A DNA stretch of 64,000 bases from CAWGXG01 sp963826505. GTDB taxonomy: Bacteria > Chloroflexota > Anaerolineae > Aggregatilineales > Aggregatilineaceae. A program made the translations under genes and the position numbers. The DNA lies in the NCBI GenBank assembly GCA_963826505.1, contig CAWGXG010000007.1, positions 1,190,601 to 1,254,600 on the forward strand. The letters run 5' to 3'. Each line of letters opens with the position of its first letter. Position 1 is the stretch's first letter. The notes under the pieces are model-generated. The model was given only the letters and a program-made list of their open reading frames with translations, was not told the origin of the DNA and ran no database searches. Below, piece by piece: positions 52,609-62,783 of this stretch.

Positions 52609-53524
52609 TGTATCTTTCCTCCTGGCGGGATTGCAGTGTAAACACTACCGCTGACACGAACACGATCAGCACAGTCATCACCAGCGCCATCGCCGAGCCG
52701 TAGCCCGCGTGGTGGTATTCGAAGGCTTCCTCGTAGATCAGCATGCTGACGACTTTGGTTTCCCGGCCCGGCCCGCCTCGCGTCAAGACAAAGACCAGGT
52801 CAAATACGCGCAGCGCGGCGATGAACGTCACCACAAACGCGACCAGAATCTGCTGCTGCAAGCCCGGCAAGGTGATATGGCGGAACTGCCGCCAGGCGTT
52901 AGCCCCGTCTACTTTAGCGGCGTCGTAGAGTTCTTCCGAAATGGATTGTATGCCCGCGATGAACAGCACCATACATAACCCATATTCCACCCATGTCCCA
53001 ACCATGCCCGCCGCATAGGGCGCCCACGTGAAATCGCCCAGCCAGGGTTTGACCCAGGAATTCAGCCCTACGTCGCGCAAAAACCCATTAACCGGACCCC
53101 GGTAATCGAACATCCAGCGCCAGATAATGCCCACGACGACGGCGCTCATCACCTGCGGAATGAACAAACCTGTGCGGAAGATCACCATGCCGCGCAGTTG
53201 TCCGCGCGCGATCAACGAGGTGAGAAACAGCGCTAGTATGATCGGCAGGATGGTGTAGAAGATCACGAAAAAGGCATTATTGCCCAGCGCGTTCCAAAAA
53301 TTGTCGTCTTCAAACAGCTTTCGGTAATTGGCGAGTCCGATATAGTGCGGGTCGGTGAAGCCCGTCCACTCTGTCAGGCTGTAACGTACCGTGTTGAGGA
53401 TGGGGATCAGCACAAACATGAAGTAGACGAGGAACCCTGGCAGGATGTAAAGATACGCCTGGTAAAAATGCTCGTAGGGGCGGCTCTCAACCGTTTTGAA
53501 GCGCGCGATGAATTGTTCGATCAC
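52598..53524 (-). CDS. Sugar ABC transporter permease (MalF/UgpA type)
   Basis: 308 residues, partner of the MalG-type permease. The first helix is LYILPGFLVYFMFVLIPILNT, followed by the family motif YSLTEWTGF. Further helices include FFVIFYTILPIILALFLTSLI and AAGMVGTWVEYGLCMVLFIAG. The EAA loop reads ELYDAAKVDGANAWRQFRHITLPGL. It starts about 105 bases after the binding-protein gene, behind a terminator hairpin. Confidence 0.93.
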   Translation of the reverse strand: MIEQFIARFKTVESRPYEHFYQAYLYILPGFLVYFMFVLIPILNTVRYSLTEWTGFTDPHYIGLANYRKLFEDDNFWNALGNNAFFVIFYTILPIILALFLTSLIARGQLRGMVIFRTGLFIPQVMSAVVVGIIWRWMFDYRGPVNGFLRDVGLNSWVKPWLGDFTWAPYAAGMVGTWVEYGLCMVLFIAGIQSISEELYDAAKVDGANAWRQFRHITLPGLQQQILVAFVVTFIAALRVFDLVFVLTRGGPGRETKVVSMLIYEEAFEYHHAGYGSAMALVMTVLIVFVSAVVFTLQSRQEERYNAR

Positions 53525-53574
53525 CTGTTCGCCTTCCTGATCATGGCTTGCTCAGCCCGTGCAACGCTGTCCCA

Positions 53575-53604
53575 CAAAAAGAAGGGGTGGCGGCTGCCAC
53601 CCCT
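53575..53604 (-). terminator. Terminator inside the sugar ABC operon
   Basis: On the minus strand, AGGGGTGGC and GCCACCCCT form a perfect 9-bp stem with a four-base loop, followed by TTCTTTTTG. It sits 26 bases after the binding-protein stop and before the permease gene. Partial termination would give more binding protein than permease, as at 6423-6449. Confidence 0.75.
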
Positions 53605-53629
53605 CAACGTGCGCGGTGATGGCGCGGTG

Positions 53630-54907
53630 CTATTTCGTATATTCCGCCTCAACGTCGGAGACGAATTTCTCTGGCGAGACGACCTTGCCCATCAGCTCTT
53701 GTATGTTGGCGGCGATGTCGGGCGCTGTCCAATCGAGCCAGTGGCCGACTTTGTTCGCCCCGCTGACCGCCGTCCAAACATCGAACACATCAGAAGTCAG
53801 CGTGCCAGGGGTCAGCATGCTTTGGTCGACGGCTGTCGCCGGGAAGAAGCCCTTTTCGAACAGCAATTCAGCGGCGCGCGGCCCGGTGATCAGATCGATA
53901 TATTCCGCGGCCAGATCGGCGTTCTGCGTGCCTGCGCGAATGCCATAGGCCAGCCCGACACCGCCGGGGACGATGGCCGGTACGCCCGCTTCTTCCGATG
54001 GGAAGGCAAAGAACCCGACCGCGTCCTCGCCCAGCTCATCGATGATGCTGCCGGTCATCCAGTCGCCGGTGATCCACATCGCGCCGTCCTGGTTGAGGAA
54101 TGCGCTGAAAGTCGCGCCGTCGTAGTCCATACCCGCGAACCCAGGCGAGAAGTAGCCCTTGTCCACCCAGTCGACCAGTTTCTGAGCGGCCATGAGATTG
54201 GCGTCGGTGTCGAACGTGCCGCCCTCCAGGCGATACATGAAGGCGTCCAGCTCGTCCAGCGTGATATAGACCCCTTGCAGCACGCTGAACTCGTGGATCG
54301 CTGGCCAGCCGTCCAGGCTGCCAAACACGATTGGCGTGATGTCGGCCGCGAGCAGTTTGTCATTCAAGGCTTCGAAGTCAGCCAGCGTCTGGGGAACTTC
54401 AAGACCCTGAGCTTCGAAGATGTCGCGGTGATAGTACACACCCACGACTTCCGCCGTGTTCGAGACGCCGTACAGGTTACCCACGCCGAACTGTTTGCCG
54501 TCCGCGCTGAAGCTGTTGCGGCTGTGCAGGCCCATCGCATAACGATCCCACCAGTTGTATTGATCGGCGTAATCGTTCAGCGGCAGCAGCAGACCGGCCT
54601 CTACCAGCGCGCCCATACCGCTGTAGCCCTGGTTGATCATCGTCACATCCGGGCCGGAGTCGCTGGACAGCTCAAGCGGCAGAATATTCGTCAGATCGTC
54701 GGTGGCATACACTTCGCGCTTAATGGTGACTCCGGGATGCGCGGCCTCAAACTCTGCGTTCAGGGTTTCGATCATTTCTTGTTCAGCGTCGCGCACCCAG
54801 TTGTCCCAGACCACCAGGGTCACCTTTTGATCCTGGGCAGAGGCGGGCAAACCCGCAGCCAATAAAGCAACAACAACCAGAAAAACCAAGCCATGTTTTA
54901 GGGTCAT
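53630..54907 (-). CDS. Sugar-binding protein of a CUT1 ABC importer
   Basis: 425 residues. A signal peptide (LVFLVVVALLAAGLPASAQ) precedes an SBP_bac_1 fold: VTLVVWDNWVRDAEQEMIETLNAEFEAAHPGV at the N-terminus, TMINQGYSGMGALVEAGLLLPL, the FGVGNLYGVSNTAEVVGVYY segment and AYGIRAGTQNADLAAEYIDLIT. It would bind an oligosaccharide or glycerol-phosphate-like ligand, which cannot be told. AGGA lies ten bases before the ATG. First gene of the importer operon. Confidence 0.93.
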   Translation of the reverse strand: MTLKHGLVFLVVVALLAAGLPASAQDQKVTLVVWDNWVRDAEQEMIETLNAEFEAAHPGVTIKREVYATDDLTNILPLELSSDSGPDVTMINQGYSGMGALVEAGLLLPLNDYADQYNWWDRYAMGLHSRNSFSADGKQFGVGNLYGVSNTAEVVGVYYHRDIFEAQGLEVPQTLADFEALNDKLLAADITPIVFGSLDGWPAIHEFSVLQGVYITLDELDAFMYRLEGGTFDTDANLMAAQKLVDWVDKGYFSPGFAGMDYDGATFSAFLNQDGAMWITGDWMTGSIIDELGEDAVGFFAFPSEEAGVPAIVPGGVGLAYGIRAGTQNADLAAEYIDLITGPRAAELLFEKGFFPATAVDQSMLTPGTLTSDVFDVWTAVSGANKVGHWLDWTAPDIAANIQELMGKVVSPEKFVSDVEAEYTK

Positions 54908-54935
54908 TGCACCAATATCCTTTCACCTTGAGCCA

Positions 54936-54967
54936 TAAAAAAGGGTATGGTCATTGTACCATACCCT
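54936..54967 (-). terminator. Rho-independent terminator after the FtsX-like gene
   Basis: On the minus strand, AGGGTATGGT and ACCATACCCT form a perfect 10-bp stem with a six-base loop, followed by TTTTTTATGG. It ends the 55005-57450 transcript and separates it from the binding-protein gene. Confidence 0.8.
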
Positions 54968-55004
54968 GACGATCTCTAAACCGACAGTGGCGGAAGTTTT
55001 GCGC

Positions 55005-57450
55005 CTACTGGTAGCGCAGAATGTCCGAGACGGTCCGGCGCGCGGCGCTGATCGATGGCCACATGCTGGCTACCGTGGTGATCACCAACATGCCGATCAA
55101 CCCGAGGACTGCCGCGGCGGGCGGGTAGCCCAGGTTATACTCGCTGCCCAGGTGCAGCGCGGAAATCAACCCCTGGTTGAGCAGTATGCTCAGCGGCAGA
55201 CCCAGCAGCCATGCCAGCACGCCCACGGCCACACCTTCGGTGAGGAACTGCGTCACAATCGTTGACGAACCGGCCCCAATCGAGCGCATGACGCCGATTT
55301 CCTTCTGGCGCTCGTACACGCTCATCGACAGCGTCGACACCAGCCCGACCGCGCCCACCAGCGCGATCAACAACGCGGTGAAATTGAACAGATTGCGGAA
55401 CGTGGCGATCGTGTTGGTCAGCGTCTCCACAAACGAGCGGATGTTGGTATAGCTGGCCGTCACACCGTTTTCCAGCAGGATTTCGTTGATCTGTTCGGTC
55501 AGGTCGTCAACCTGGCCCGCGGTGGAAGTCTTGCCCGGCATGTGTACAACCAGCCCGATCGGTACGGGATTGCCGTTCTCGTCGACAAAACCGCCCAGTT
55601 TTGACAGCGCTTGCCAGTCAAACCACACGCTGTCGTAGGGCATAGACGCGATCCCAACGATGGTGAAATCCCCGCTGTTTCCGGCGGCGTGAATCGTAAC
55701 CGTGTCCCCCACGCCCTTGTTGAGGTAGTCGGCGGTGGGCTTGGCCAGGATGACGCCTTGCGGGTTGGTCGCAAGCTGTTCGCCTGCGGTCAGCTTGAGC
55801 CGGTAAGCGTTGGTTGTGACATCGTAGCCCGCCGCGAACAACGCGCCCAGGGCCGGTGGCGGGATCGAGCTTTTTGTCGAAGCCGTCGATTTCAATCGCC
55901 ATGCTGGCATACGGCCCCAGCACGTTCAGATCGCTGAAATTCTGCGCGAGCACGTTGTTGACGACGGGCAGGCTGTTGGGGTCGTTTGGCTCGACCGTGA
56001 ACTCGAAATTATAGGTATCGAAGAAGTCGTTCAATACCTTGTCCACCGAGGCGAACACCGCGTAAATGCCCATGAACGACCCGGCGGCCAGCGTCAGCGT
56101 GATCACGGTGAGCAGAATCCGTCCCTTCTTGCGGATCACGTTGCTGATGCCCTGGCGGATGGTGACCGGCAGCGGCAGCCGTCCGACCAGCCGGGCCAGC
56201 GGTCCGCTGCCGTAGCGCGAGGCAATCCCCAGATCCGTGATCGCGTCGATGATGGTCACGCGCATGGCGTTCAGCACCGGCACCAGCGAGGCCAGCACGG
56301 GCACCGCCAGCCCGACGACGACGCCCAGGATAATGGCCGTGGGCGAATAGGCGAACTTGTCGATCATCGAGTTCGAGGAGGCCGCCATGCCTTTCGCGGC
56401 GACGAATCCGGTGGGAATGCCCAGGGCGATGCCCAGTATCACGCCGATCACGCCATAGACCAGTGCCATGCCGGAGTATATGAATACATTGTCCCAGCCA
56501 GTCGCCCCCAGCGATTTCATCACGCCGATCTGCTGTTTTTGTTCGGTGACGATGGCGTTTAAGACGTTGAACACCAAAAAGCCCGATACCAACAGCGCGA
56601 TCATGGCCAGGCTGACCATCACGTTACCCGACGTGCGCGCAAACGCGATCTGGCTGTTTTGCGCGGGGTCTTCCGAGAACCAGACGACCGGAATATACGA
56701 TCCAGTATGGGCGATGGATTGGATGAAGCTGTCAACGTTTTGTTCGTCTTGAGCGTAGGTCTGGTAACGGACATAGATCGAGCTGAAGCCGTTGAAAGCG
56801 GCGAGATGCTGCGCGCTGTCGTACGTGGCGAAGACGCTTTCTTCGGGGAGCACGGTCGTGAAGGTCTGATAGCCATAGGGATGAAACACGATGCCGACGA
56901 TCGTCCAGGTTTCTTCCGGGACAGTACCGCTGCCAGGATCGACCTGGCTCAGTGCGCGCACGGTGAGCGTATCACCTACGCTTACATGATATTTATCGGC
57001 AAAGCGGCGTTCGACCGCCAGCTCGTTGACGCCTGTGCCATCCTGCGGAAAACGCCCTTTGACAAGAGTCGGTGGCTCGAGCTGCAGGCTGTCGTATGGT
57101 TCGGAATAGCCGAAGATAAAGGAGCGTTTGAACGTGGTGCCCCCGTCCAATTTCCAATAGACAGGGAAAACGGCCTGTCCTTCGACGACGGCCACATCGG
57201 GTTGGCTGCCCAGCGTATCGAGCACGGCCGCATTATCGGGTGTGGTGTTAGGAGGCACTCCAAGATACGCCCGCGTCATTGCCAGCGCGTTTTCGTCAAG
57301 ATCGTGTTTTAGCTGATTTACGACGAGATCGCTCATGGTGAACAGAGTCACCGTTCCGAAGACACCGATGAAAATGCTGATCGACACCAAAACCGTGCGA
57401 GCCTTGCGCGACCAAATATCGCGCAAAATCTTGCGTCCTCGTGTTTTCAT
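55005..57450 (-). CDS. Double FtsX-like ABC permease, frameshifted
   Basis: 814 residues after removing one base in the A-run near 55871. An N-terminal helix (KARTVLVSISIFIGVFGTVTL) is followed by an extracellular MacB-type domain, an FtsX block with TSGNVMVSLAMIALLVSGFLV, QIGVMKSLGATGWDNVFIYS and a second helix group (KGRILLTVITLTLAAGSFMGI), a second extracellular domain and a C-terminal FtsX block with KEIGVMRSIGAGSSTIVTQF and LIGMLVITTVASMWPSISAAR. The start at 57450 is marked by GAGGGA six bases before the ATG. No ATPase gene is adjacent; the cluster at 46763-48483 could provide one. The substrate is unknown. Confidence 0.88.
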
Positions 57451-57574
57451 AGGAGGTCCCTCGATAGGTCTGTGAAAAAGTGGATGGTGTTGTACTGCCG
57501 AGTCTATATTACGTTTCAAGCGAAGATTCGTTGCGTAAATCGTGCAGGCAACCGATAGCGCGCACTTAACCGCG

Positions 57575-57742
57575 TTACGCGGGCGACACCCAGCGCGGCG
57601 GCACGTACAACACCGCGTTATAGGCGCTTTGATCGTAAAACTGGCCGCGCATGGACGACAGCCGCCGCTGGATGTGATTATCGTAGGTGCTGAGCAGTGC
57701 GTCCGCAATCGAAACGTCGAAGACAAATGGATGATCCTGCAT
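57575..57742 (-). CDS. Small protein like the N-terminus of cupin-type glucose-6-phosphate isomerase
   Basis: 55 residues from an ATG at 57742 behind AGAGGAG. The segment HIQRRLSSMRGQFYDQSAY resembles the RRLSDMKGMFxDxxAY part of archaeal-type (cupin) phosphoglucose isomerases, which are about 190 residues long. The frame stops at 57575 with no cupin body after it. It may be a remnant, a regulatory stub, or an unrelated small protein. It lies upstream of the FtsX-like gene and divergent from the transaldolase-PGI fusion at 58020. Confidence 0.55.
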   Translation of the reverse strand: MQDHPFVFDVSIADALLSTYDNHIQRRLSSMRGQFYDQSAYNAVLYVPPRWVSPA

Positions 57743-58019
57743 CGTGTGACAACTCCTCTTTTGGCCCGTTGCCGGTATGGATTTTCCCAGTTATCCCTGC
57801 GACCTGCGCGCGGACGAACTGGCGCGCAGACGCACCTGCCAGTATACCGCATCCGGTTTCCCGTGTGGGAACGTTTTCCGTCCCAATTGATGAGGCCGAG
57901 ATGAGTGACCGCTCACATAAATCTAATCCCAACCAACCGGAACATGGGCTATAATCCATGTGGTTAAATTGTGGGGCGGCGCGTGTTGTCCAGACCACAG
58001 ACAAGGGAGAGTCAGAATC

Positions 58020-60782
58020 ATGACTAAATTACACGAACTCGCAAAATTAGGCCAGGCGATCTGGCTGGATTTCATCCGCCGATCGTTCATCGCATCCGGT
58101 GACTTGCAGCGATTGGTCGATCAGGGCGTGCGCGGTGTCACATCCAACCCGGCGATCTTCGAGAAGGCCATCGCCGGAAGTGCTGACTACGACGAGGAAT
58201 TAAAGTCTCTGGTCAACGCCAACTGTTCGGTTACCGAAATTTACGAAGCACTGGCCCAGGCAGATATCCGCCACGCTGCCGACACGCTGCGTACGGTCTA
58301 CGATGCGACGGGCGGTGCTGACGGCTTCGTGAGCCTGGAAGTCAGCCCGACGCTGGCGCGCGATACCGAAGGCACGATCGCCGAAGCGCGCCGCCTGTTT
58401 GCGGCGGTGGGTCGCCCTAATGTGATGATTAAAGTCCCGTCCACTCCGGCGGGCGTCCCTGCGATTGAGACGCTGATCGCTGACGGCATCAACATCAACG
58501 TCACGCTGATATTCTCGCTGGCACATTACGAGGCTATCGCCACCGCGTATATTCGCGGGCTTGAGAAGTTGGCGGCGGCAGGCGGTGACCTGAGCAAGGT
58601 ATCGTCGGTCGCGTCGTTCTTCGTGAGCCGCGTCGACACGGCCGTCGACCACGCGCTGGAGCAGGTCGGGGCCTCCGATTTGCTGGGTAAGATCGCGGTC
58701 GCCAATGCCAAAGCGGCCTACGCTTGCTACCTGGACCTGTTCAGCGGGCCGCGCTGGGATGCGCTGGCGGCGCAAGGCGCGCGCGTTCAGCGTCCGCTGT
58801 GGGCGAGCACCGGCACCAAGAATCCCCAATATTCGGATACGCTCTATGTCGATGAACTGGTGGGACCGGACACGGTTAACACGGTGCCGCCCGATACATT
58901 GAACGCCTACATGGAGCACGGGCGCGTAGAATCGACTCTGATGCAAGGCATGGACGAAGCTCACGCCCAGTTGGCGCGCCTGTCCGCTCTGGGCATCGAT
59001 CTGGGGGCGATCACGGCGAAATTGCAGGATGATGGCGTGATCGCGTTTGCCAACGCGTTTGAGAAGCTCATGGCCAGCATTTCCCAGCGTCGCAACGCAC
59101 TGCTGGTGGCGCAGCAGCGCCCGGTGATGCACCTGGGCGACTATCAGGCAGCAGTCGACAAGGCTCTGGCTGCCATGAAGGCTGACCGGGTCATGGCGCG
59201 TATCGCGTCTCACGATCACACGGTCTGGAAACCGGAGCCGACCGAGATCACCAACCGCCTCGGGTGGCTGGACATCGCCGAGCGCATGTTGGATAAGGTT
59301 CCGGAGATGGCGGCGCTGGCGGACGCGGTGCGGGCCGAGGGCTATACCCACGCCCTGCTGCTGGGCATGGGCGGTTCTAGCCTTGCCCCAGAAGTCTTCC
59401 GCACGACGTTTGGCGTCAACGACGGTTATCTTGACCTGTCCGTGCTGGACAGCACCGATCCCGGCGCAGTGCTGACCTATGCTGACCAGTTGGACCCGCG
59501 TACCACGTTGTTCATCGTCTCGACCAAATCCGGCGGCACGGTGGAAACGCTGTCGTTCTTCAAGTTCTTCTATAACCGCACGGTGGAAGTGGTGGGAGCC
59601 AATGCCGCTGGCGCGCATTTCATCTTGATCACCGATCCCGGCAGTTCTCTGATCGAGCTAGCGAAGCAGCATAACTTCCGCGCGACGTTCCTCAACGATC
59701 CGAACATTGGTGGGCGCTATTCGGCCCTGTCCTATTTCGGGCTGGTCCCGGCGGCGCTGGTGGGCATCGATCTGGTTGAATTGCTCAACCGGGCGGTGGC
59801 CGCGGCGGGCGTCCCCGAACAGGGCGCACAGCTTGGCGCGGCGCTGGGTGAACTCGCCAATGCCGGACGCGACAAGTTGACGCTGGTGCTATCGCCCGCC
59901 GTCGCCTCGTTCGGACACTGGGTCGAACAGCTCATCGCGGAGAGCACCGGCAAAGAGGGCAAAGGCATTCTCCCCGTGACCGGTGAACCTTTGGGAGCGC
60001 CCGATGTGTACGGCGCGGATCGCGTGTTCGTGAGCATCGCGTTGGCCGACGATCACGCCCAGGACGCGGCCTTACAGGCATTACAGCAGGCGGGACATCC
60101 CGTCATCCATCTGACGCTAGGCTCGCTGATTGGCCTAGGCGGGCAGTTTTTCCTGTGGGAGCTGGCGACGGCGGTCGCCGGGCACCGTATGGGCATCAAT
60201 CCGTTTGACCAGCCCAACGTCGAGGCGGCGAAGGTGTTGGCGCGGCGTATGGTGGCCGCTTACCACGAAACTGGCGAGCTTCCGGCTCTCACACCCGCGC
60301 TGGTGCGCGACGGAATCACGGTCTACAGCAATGTGGCCGGGAATTCGTTGAGTGCGGTGCTGCGGGCTTTTCTGGATCAGGGGCAGGCCGGGGCATATGT
60401 ATCGCTGCAAGCCTATGTCCAGCCCGCCGCTGACCTGGACGCCGCGCTGCTGGCGCTACGCGTTGGTCTGCGCGAACGGACGCATTGGGCGACCACTACT
60501 GGCTATGGCCCGCGCTTCTTGCACTCGACGGGGCAGTTGCACAAAGGTGACGCGGGACACGGGCTTTTCATCCAGTTCACGGCGAACATGCCGCGCGATG
60601 CCGCCATTCCTGACGCCGCGGGAAAGTCAGAATCCGCCATGAGCTTTGGCACGCTGAAGATGGCACAGGCGTTGGGCGACCGGCAGGCCCTGCTGGACAA
60701 CGGTCGCCATGTGATCCGCTTCGATCTGGGAGCCAACCCGGTCAAAGCGCTGCAACAATTGACGGCTGTGCTGGCGGACTGA
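58020..60782 (+). CDS. Bifunctional transaldolase / glucose-6-phosphate isomerase
   Basis: 920 residues; joins two pentose-phosphate/glycolysis steps. The transaldolase half (1 to about 370) has KLHELAKLGQAIWLDF, GVRGVTSNPAIFEKAI, the Schiff-base lysine in PNVMIKVPSTPAGVPAI, and NVTLIFSLAHYEAIA. The isomerase half (about 390-920) has LLGMGGSSLAPEVFRTTFG, VSTKSGGTVETLSFFKFF, FLNDPNIGGRYSALSYFG and HRMGINPFDQPNVEAAK. Tal-Pgi fusions are known in several bacteria, including Chloroflexota. The ATG at 58020 follows AAGGGAGAG. Ends with a strong terminator. It complements the small aldolase and hexulose-phosphate enzymes at 11.4-13.4 kb. Confidence 0.93.
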   Translation: MTKLHELAKLGQAIWLDFIRRSFIASGDLQRLVDQGVRGVTSNPAIFEKAIAGSADYDEELKSLVNANCSVTEIYEALAQADIRHAADTLRTVYDATGGADGFVSLEVSPTLARDTEGTIAEARRLFAAVGRPNVMIKVPSTPAGVPAIETLIADGININVTLIFSLAHYEAIATAYIRGLEKLAAAGGDLSKVSSVASFFVSRVDTAVDHALEQVGASDLLGKIAVANAKAAYACYLDLFSGPRWDALAAQGARVQRPLWASTGTKNPQYSDTLYVDELVGPDTVNTVPPDTLNAYMEHGRVESTLMQGMDEAHAQLARLSALGIDLGAITAKLQDDGVIAFANAFEKLMASISQRRNALLVAQQRPVMHLGDYQAAVDKALAAMKADRVMARIASHDHTVWKPEPTEITNRLGWLDIAERMLDKVPEMAALADAVRAEGYTHALLLGMGGSSLAPEVFRTTFGVNDGYLDLSVLDSTDPGAVLTYADQLDPRTTLFIVSTKSGGTVETLSFFKFFYNRTVEVVGANAAGAHFILITDPGSSLIELAKQHNFRATFLNDPNIGGRYSALSYFGLVPAALVGIDLVELLNRAVAAAGVPEQGAQLGAALGELANAGRDKLTLVLSPAVASFGHWVEQLIAESTGKEGKGILPVTGEPLGAPDVYGADRVFVSIALADDHAQDAALQALQQAGHPVIHLTLGSLIGLGGQFFLWELATAVAGHRMGINPFDQPNVEAAKVLARRMVAAYHETGELPALTPALVRDGITVYSNVAGNSLSAVLRAFLDQGQAGAYVSLQAYVQPAADLDAALLALRVGLRERTHWATTTGYGPRFLHSTGQLHKGDAGHGLFIQFTANMPRDAAIPDAAGKSESAMSFGTLKMAQALGDRQALLDNGRHVIRFDLGANPVKALQQLTAVLAD

Positions 60783-60821
60783 GCTTCAGCAAGCGCGATT
60801 TGAGTAGTGTGTGAACGATCG

Positions 60822-60858
60822 CGGCCCCTGGTATATGACGTTTCGCCAGGGGCCGTTT
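60822..60858 (+). terminator. Rho-independent terminator of the transaldolase-PGI gene
   Basis: CGGCCCCTGG (60822-60831) and CCAGGGGCCG (60846-60855) form a perfect 10-bp stem with a 14-base loop, followed by TTTGTGTT. It lies between convergent genes. Confidence 0.75.
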
Positions 60859-60877
60859 GTGTTCACAGCCACACCGC

Positions 60878-62272
60878 CTAGTTTATTGTTGGAGCGGTGG
60901 TAGTAACTGTGATCTGCTGGCTGACCTGGTTGCCGTCCAGCGTGATCACGGTCAGCGTGTAGGTGGTGGTCTGGCGCAGGCACTCTCTCGTCGAGCTGTG
61001 GCCGACCACGCCTTGCCCCTGGTAATACACCTGGCTGACGCCCTCGACATCCCAGCCCACCGTCACACATTCGCCCGGGTTGACTTCGTAACGATCGGCG
61101 TAAAACGAGATCGTCATAGCCGGAACCGTGGGTTGAGGCGGGGTGGTTGGTTGGGCCTGGGGTATGGCGGTCGGCGGCGGCAGGATGATCACCGGTGGCA
61201 CGTCGACCGTGGGCAGTGCCAGGCAGTTGCCTGTCGAATCGACCGCGTCGGGCAGGACCCATGCCTGCGAGATGTTGGGGACATCGAGCTGCCACCATAT
61301 CGCGCCATCGTCACCCTGCGCCTGCCCTTTGACCAGGAACGGCTGGTTGAGGGGCATGTATTGGCGAATGGGCCGGTTCGGGCCGGGGCCGATGCGCAGC
61401 GGGTTGGCTTGCTGGGCGGTCTGGACGGTGCAGGGCAGGTCAACCAGTGGTCGGAAGACTGGCACGCAGTCCGCCGCGCAGGTGACCGGTCCTTCGCCCG
61501 CGCGCACATCGCACAGCTTGTCGCCGCACGAGGGGAACGTCCCGCAGTCGAGCGAACATACGTCCTCTTCACCTGGATCGCAGATGCCATTGCCGCAGGT
61601 TTCAGGCGCGAGCGGCGCTTCGGGTGGGTACTCCGGCACGCGCTGCAATGGGGCCACCGCGCCCAAGATGCCTTCGCTGTAGACATTCACCGAAAGTTCG
61701 GGCCCGACCATGACCGGAAGTCCGGGATACCCCTCGGGAGATTTCCCGACAACCTGCACGGTGCCGCTCAGCGCGTTCACGATCGTCTCGGTGAGCCAGG
61801 TGGAGCTGGTCCAAAAATTGGTGCCGCGCACCGTGATCACCGCGTTGGGGGTTTGAACTTCGAAATGAGACTGCGCATCCATCACGCGATCGATCTGGTG
61901 ACGCATATCGCCGACCATGACGGCCAGCGATATATCCGTCGAGGTCTCGTTGACCAACGCCAGTTTAGTGACCTGAGCGAGCGTATTGGGCAGAATATCG
62001 CTTTGCATGCCTTCAAAATAGGTCACCGTAGCTAACCCCGCCTGATCGGTGCGCAGCCAATCGCCTTCGTTAATCAGTTGGGCTTCGACCAGGGTATGCC
62101 ATTCATCTTCCGGCGCATCCTTGGCCCGGATCTGGACCAGCCCTTGCTGCGGCTCGACCACGGCGATCAGCTCGGAGTCCTGCCCTGTGGCAGGCATAGC
62201 CATGACCAGCAGCACACTCACCAGAACAATAACGAGGGTAAAACTTCTGAGCGGGTGGTTCCCGGTTTGCAT
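60878..62272 (-). CDS. Secreted FecR-domain protein with Cys-rich and Ig-like modules
   Basis: 464 residues, unknown function. The ATG at 62272 follows GGAGG; the signal peptide is FTLVIVLVSVLLVMAMPATGQ. A FecR-type domain covers about residues 35-200 (LINEGDWLRTDQAGLATVTYFEG, NAVITVRGTNFW, IVNALSGTVQVVG). Next is a Cys-rich region with CGNGICDPGEEDVCSLDCG and CGDKLCD, an SH3-like part (IRQYMPLNQPFLVKGQ, IWWQLDVPNISQAWVLP), a Pro linker, and a C-terminal Ig-like domain (NPGECVTVGWDVEGVSQVYYQ). Convergent with the transaldolase-PGI gene. Probably acts on the cell surface. Confidence 0.85.
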   Translation of the reverse strand: MQTGNHPLRSFTLVIVLVSVLLVMAMPATGQDSELIAVVEPQQGLVQIRAKDAPEDEWHTLVEAQLINEGDWLRTDQAGLATVTYFEGMQSDILPNTLAQVTKLALVNETSTDISLAVMVGDMRHQIDRVMDAQSHFEVQTPNAVITVRGTNFWTSSTWLTETIVNALSGTVQVVGKSPEGYPGLPVMVGPELSVNVYSEGILGAVAPLQRVPEYPPEAPLAPETCGNGICDPGEEDVCSLDCGTFPSCGDKLCDVRAGEGPVTCAADCVPVFRPLVDLPCTVQTAQQANPLRIGPGPNRPIRQYMPLNQPFLVKGQAQGDDGAIWWQLDVPNISQAWVLPDAVDSTGNCLALPTVDVPPVIILPPPTAIPQAQPTTPPQPTVPAMTISFYADRYEVNPGECVTVGWDVEGVSQVYYQGQGVVGHSSTRECLRQTTTYTLTVITLDGNQVSQQITVTTTAPTIN

Positions 62273-62543
62273 TGTCCCACCTCCACACTGTGCCATACGT
62301 TTATCGTCGGGATCAAAGCTGTAATGTTGTCTTGATCTGGGTTTATGCGGGTGGTATGCCGCATACCTTCTCAATGCAGCATAGCACAAACGACAACAGA
62401 CGCCCAACCGCGTCTATTAACGTGATATGATGCATCGCCTGTAGAAGCAAGCATGGCGAGAATTAGAGGGGAGCGCAGACGAACGAGCAAACCGGCGATA
62501 TATCACGCCGCGCACACGCCGACCGCCCGGCGTCCTCATGGGT

Positions 62544-62783
62544 TCAGGTTAGCAGGCGCGCAAAGCGCACGGCGATCACCAGCGAGAAGGCTACCAGCAG
62601 CGGGATAACGAATTTGTTTAGACGGCGCGCCCAGTAGTCCGCGGGCGGTTCGGCGTAGGCAGAAGCCACCTCCCGGATCACGAACAGGGTGATCAACACG
62701 ACGACGATCGTGGTGCCGATGCCATGCGCCAAAATATCACCGATCGGAGAGTGAACCGCTTTCGTGATCGTGTCTGAGATCAT
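62544..62783 (-). CDS. Small two-helix membrane protein
   Basis: 79 residues with two membrane helices (GIGTTIVVVLITLFVIREV and KFVIPLLVAFSLVIAVRFA). Unknown function. Its ATG overlaps the stop of the next-upstream membrane gene (62780-63235) by four bases. Last gene of a minus-strand run of three membrane proteins. The 270 bases between it and the FecR gene (62273-62543) hold no recognised element. Confidence 0.75.
   Translation of the reverse strand: MISDTITKAVHSPIGDILAHGIGTTIVVVLITLFVIREVASAYAEPPADYWARRLNKFVIPLLVAFSLVIAVRFARLLT

Noticed and set aside
55618..57450. Upstream extension of the FtsX-like frame to 57852
   Set aside because: The stretch before the helix is low-complexity Arg/Cys-rich shadow coding; the protein family starts at 57450 with a ribosome site, and a different small frame occupies 57575-57742.
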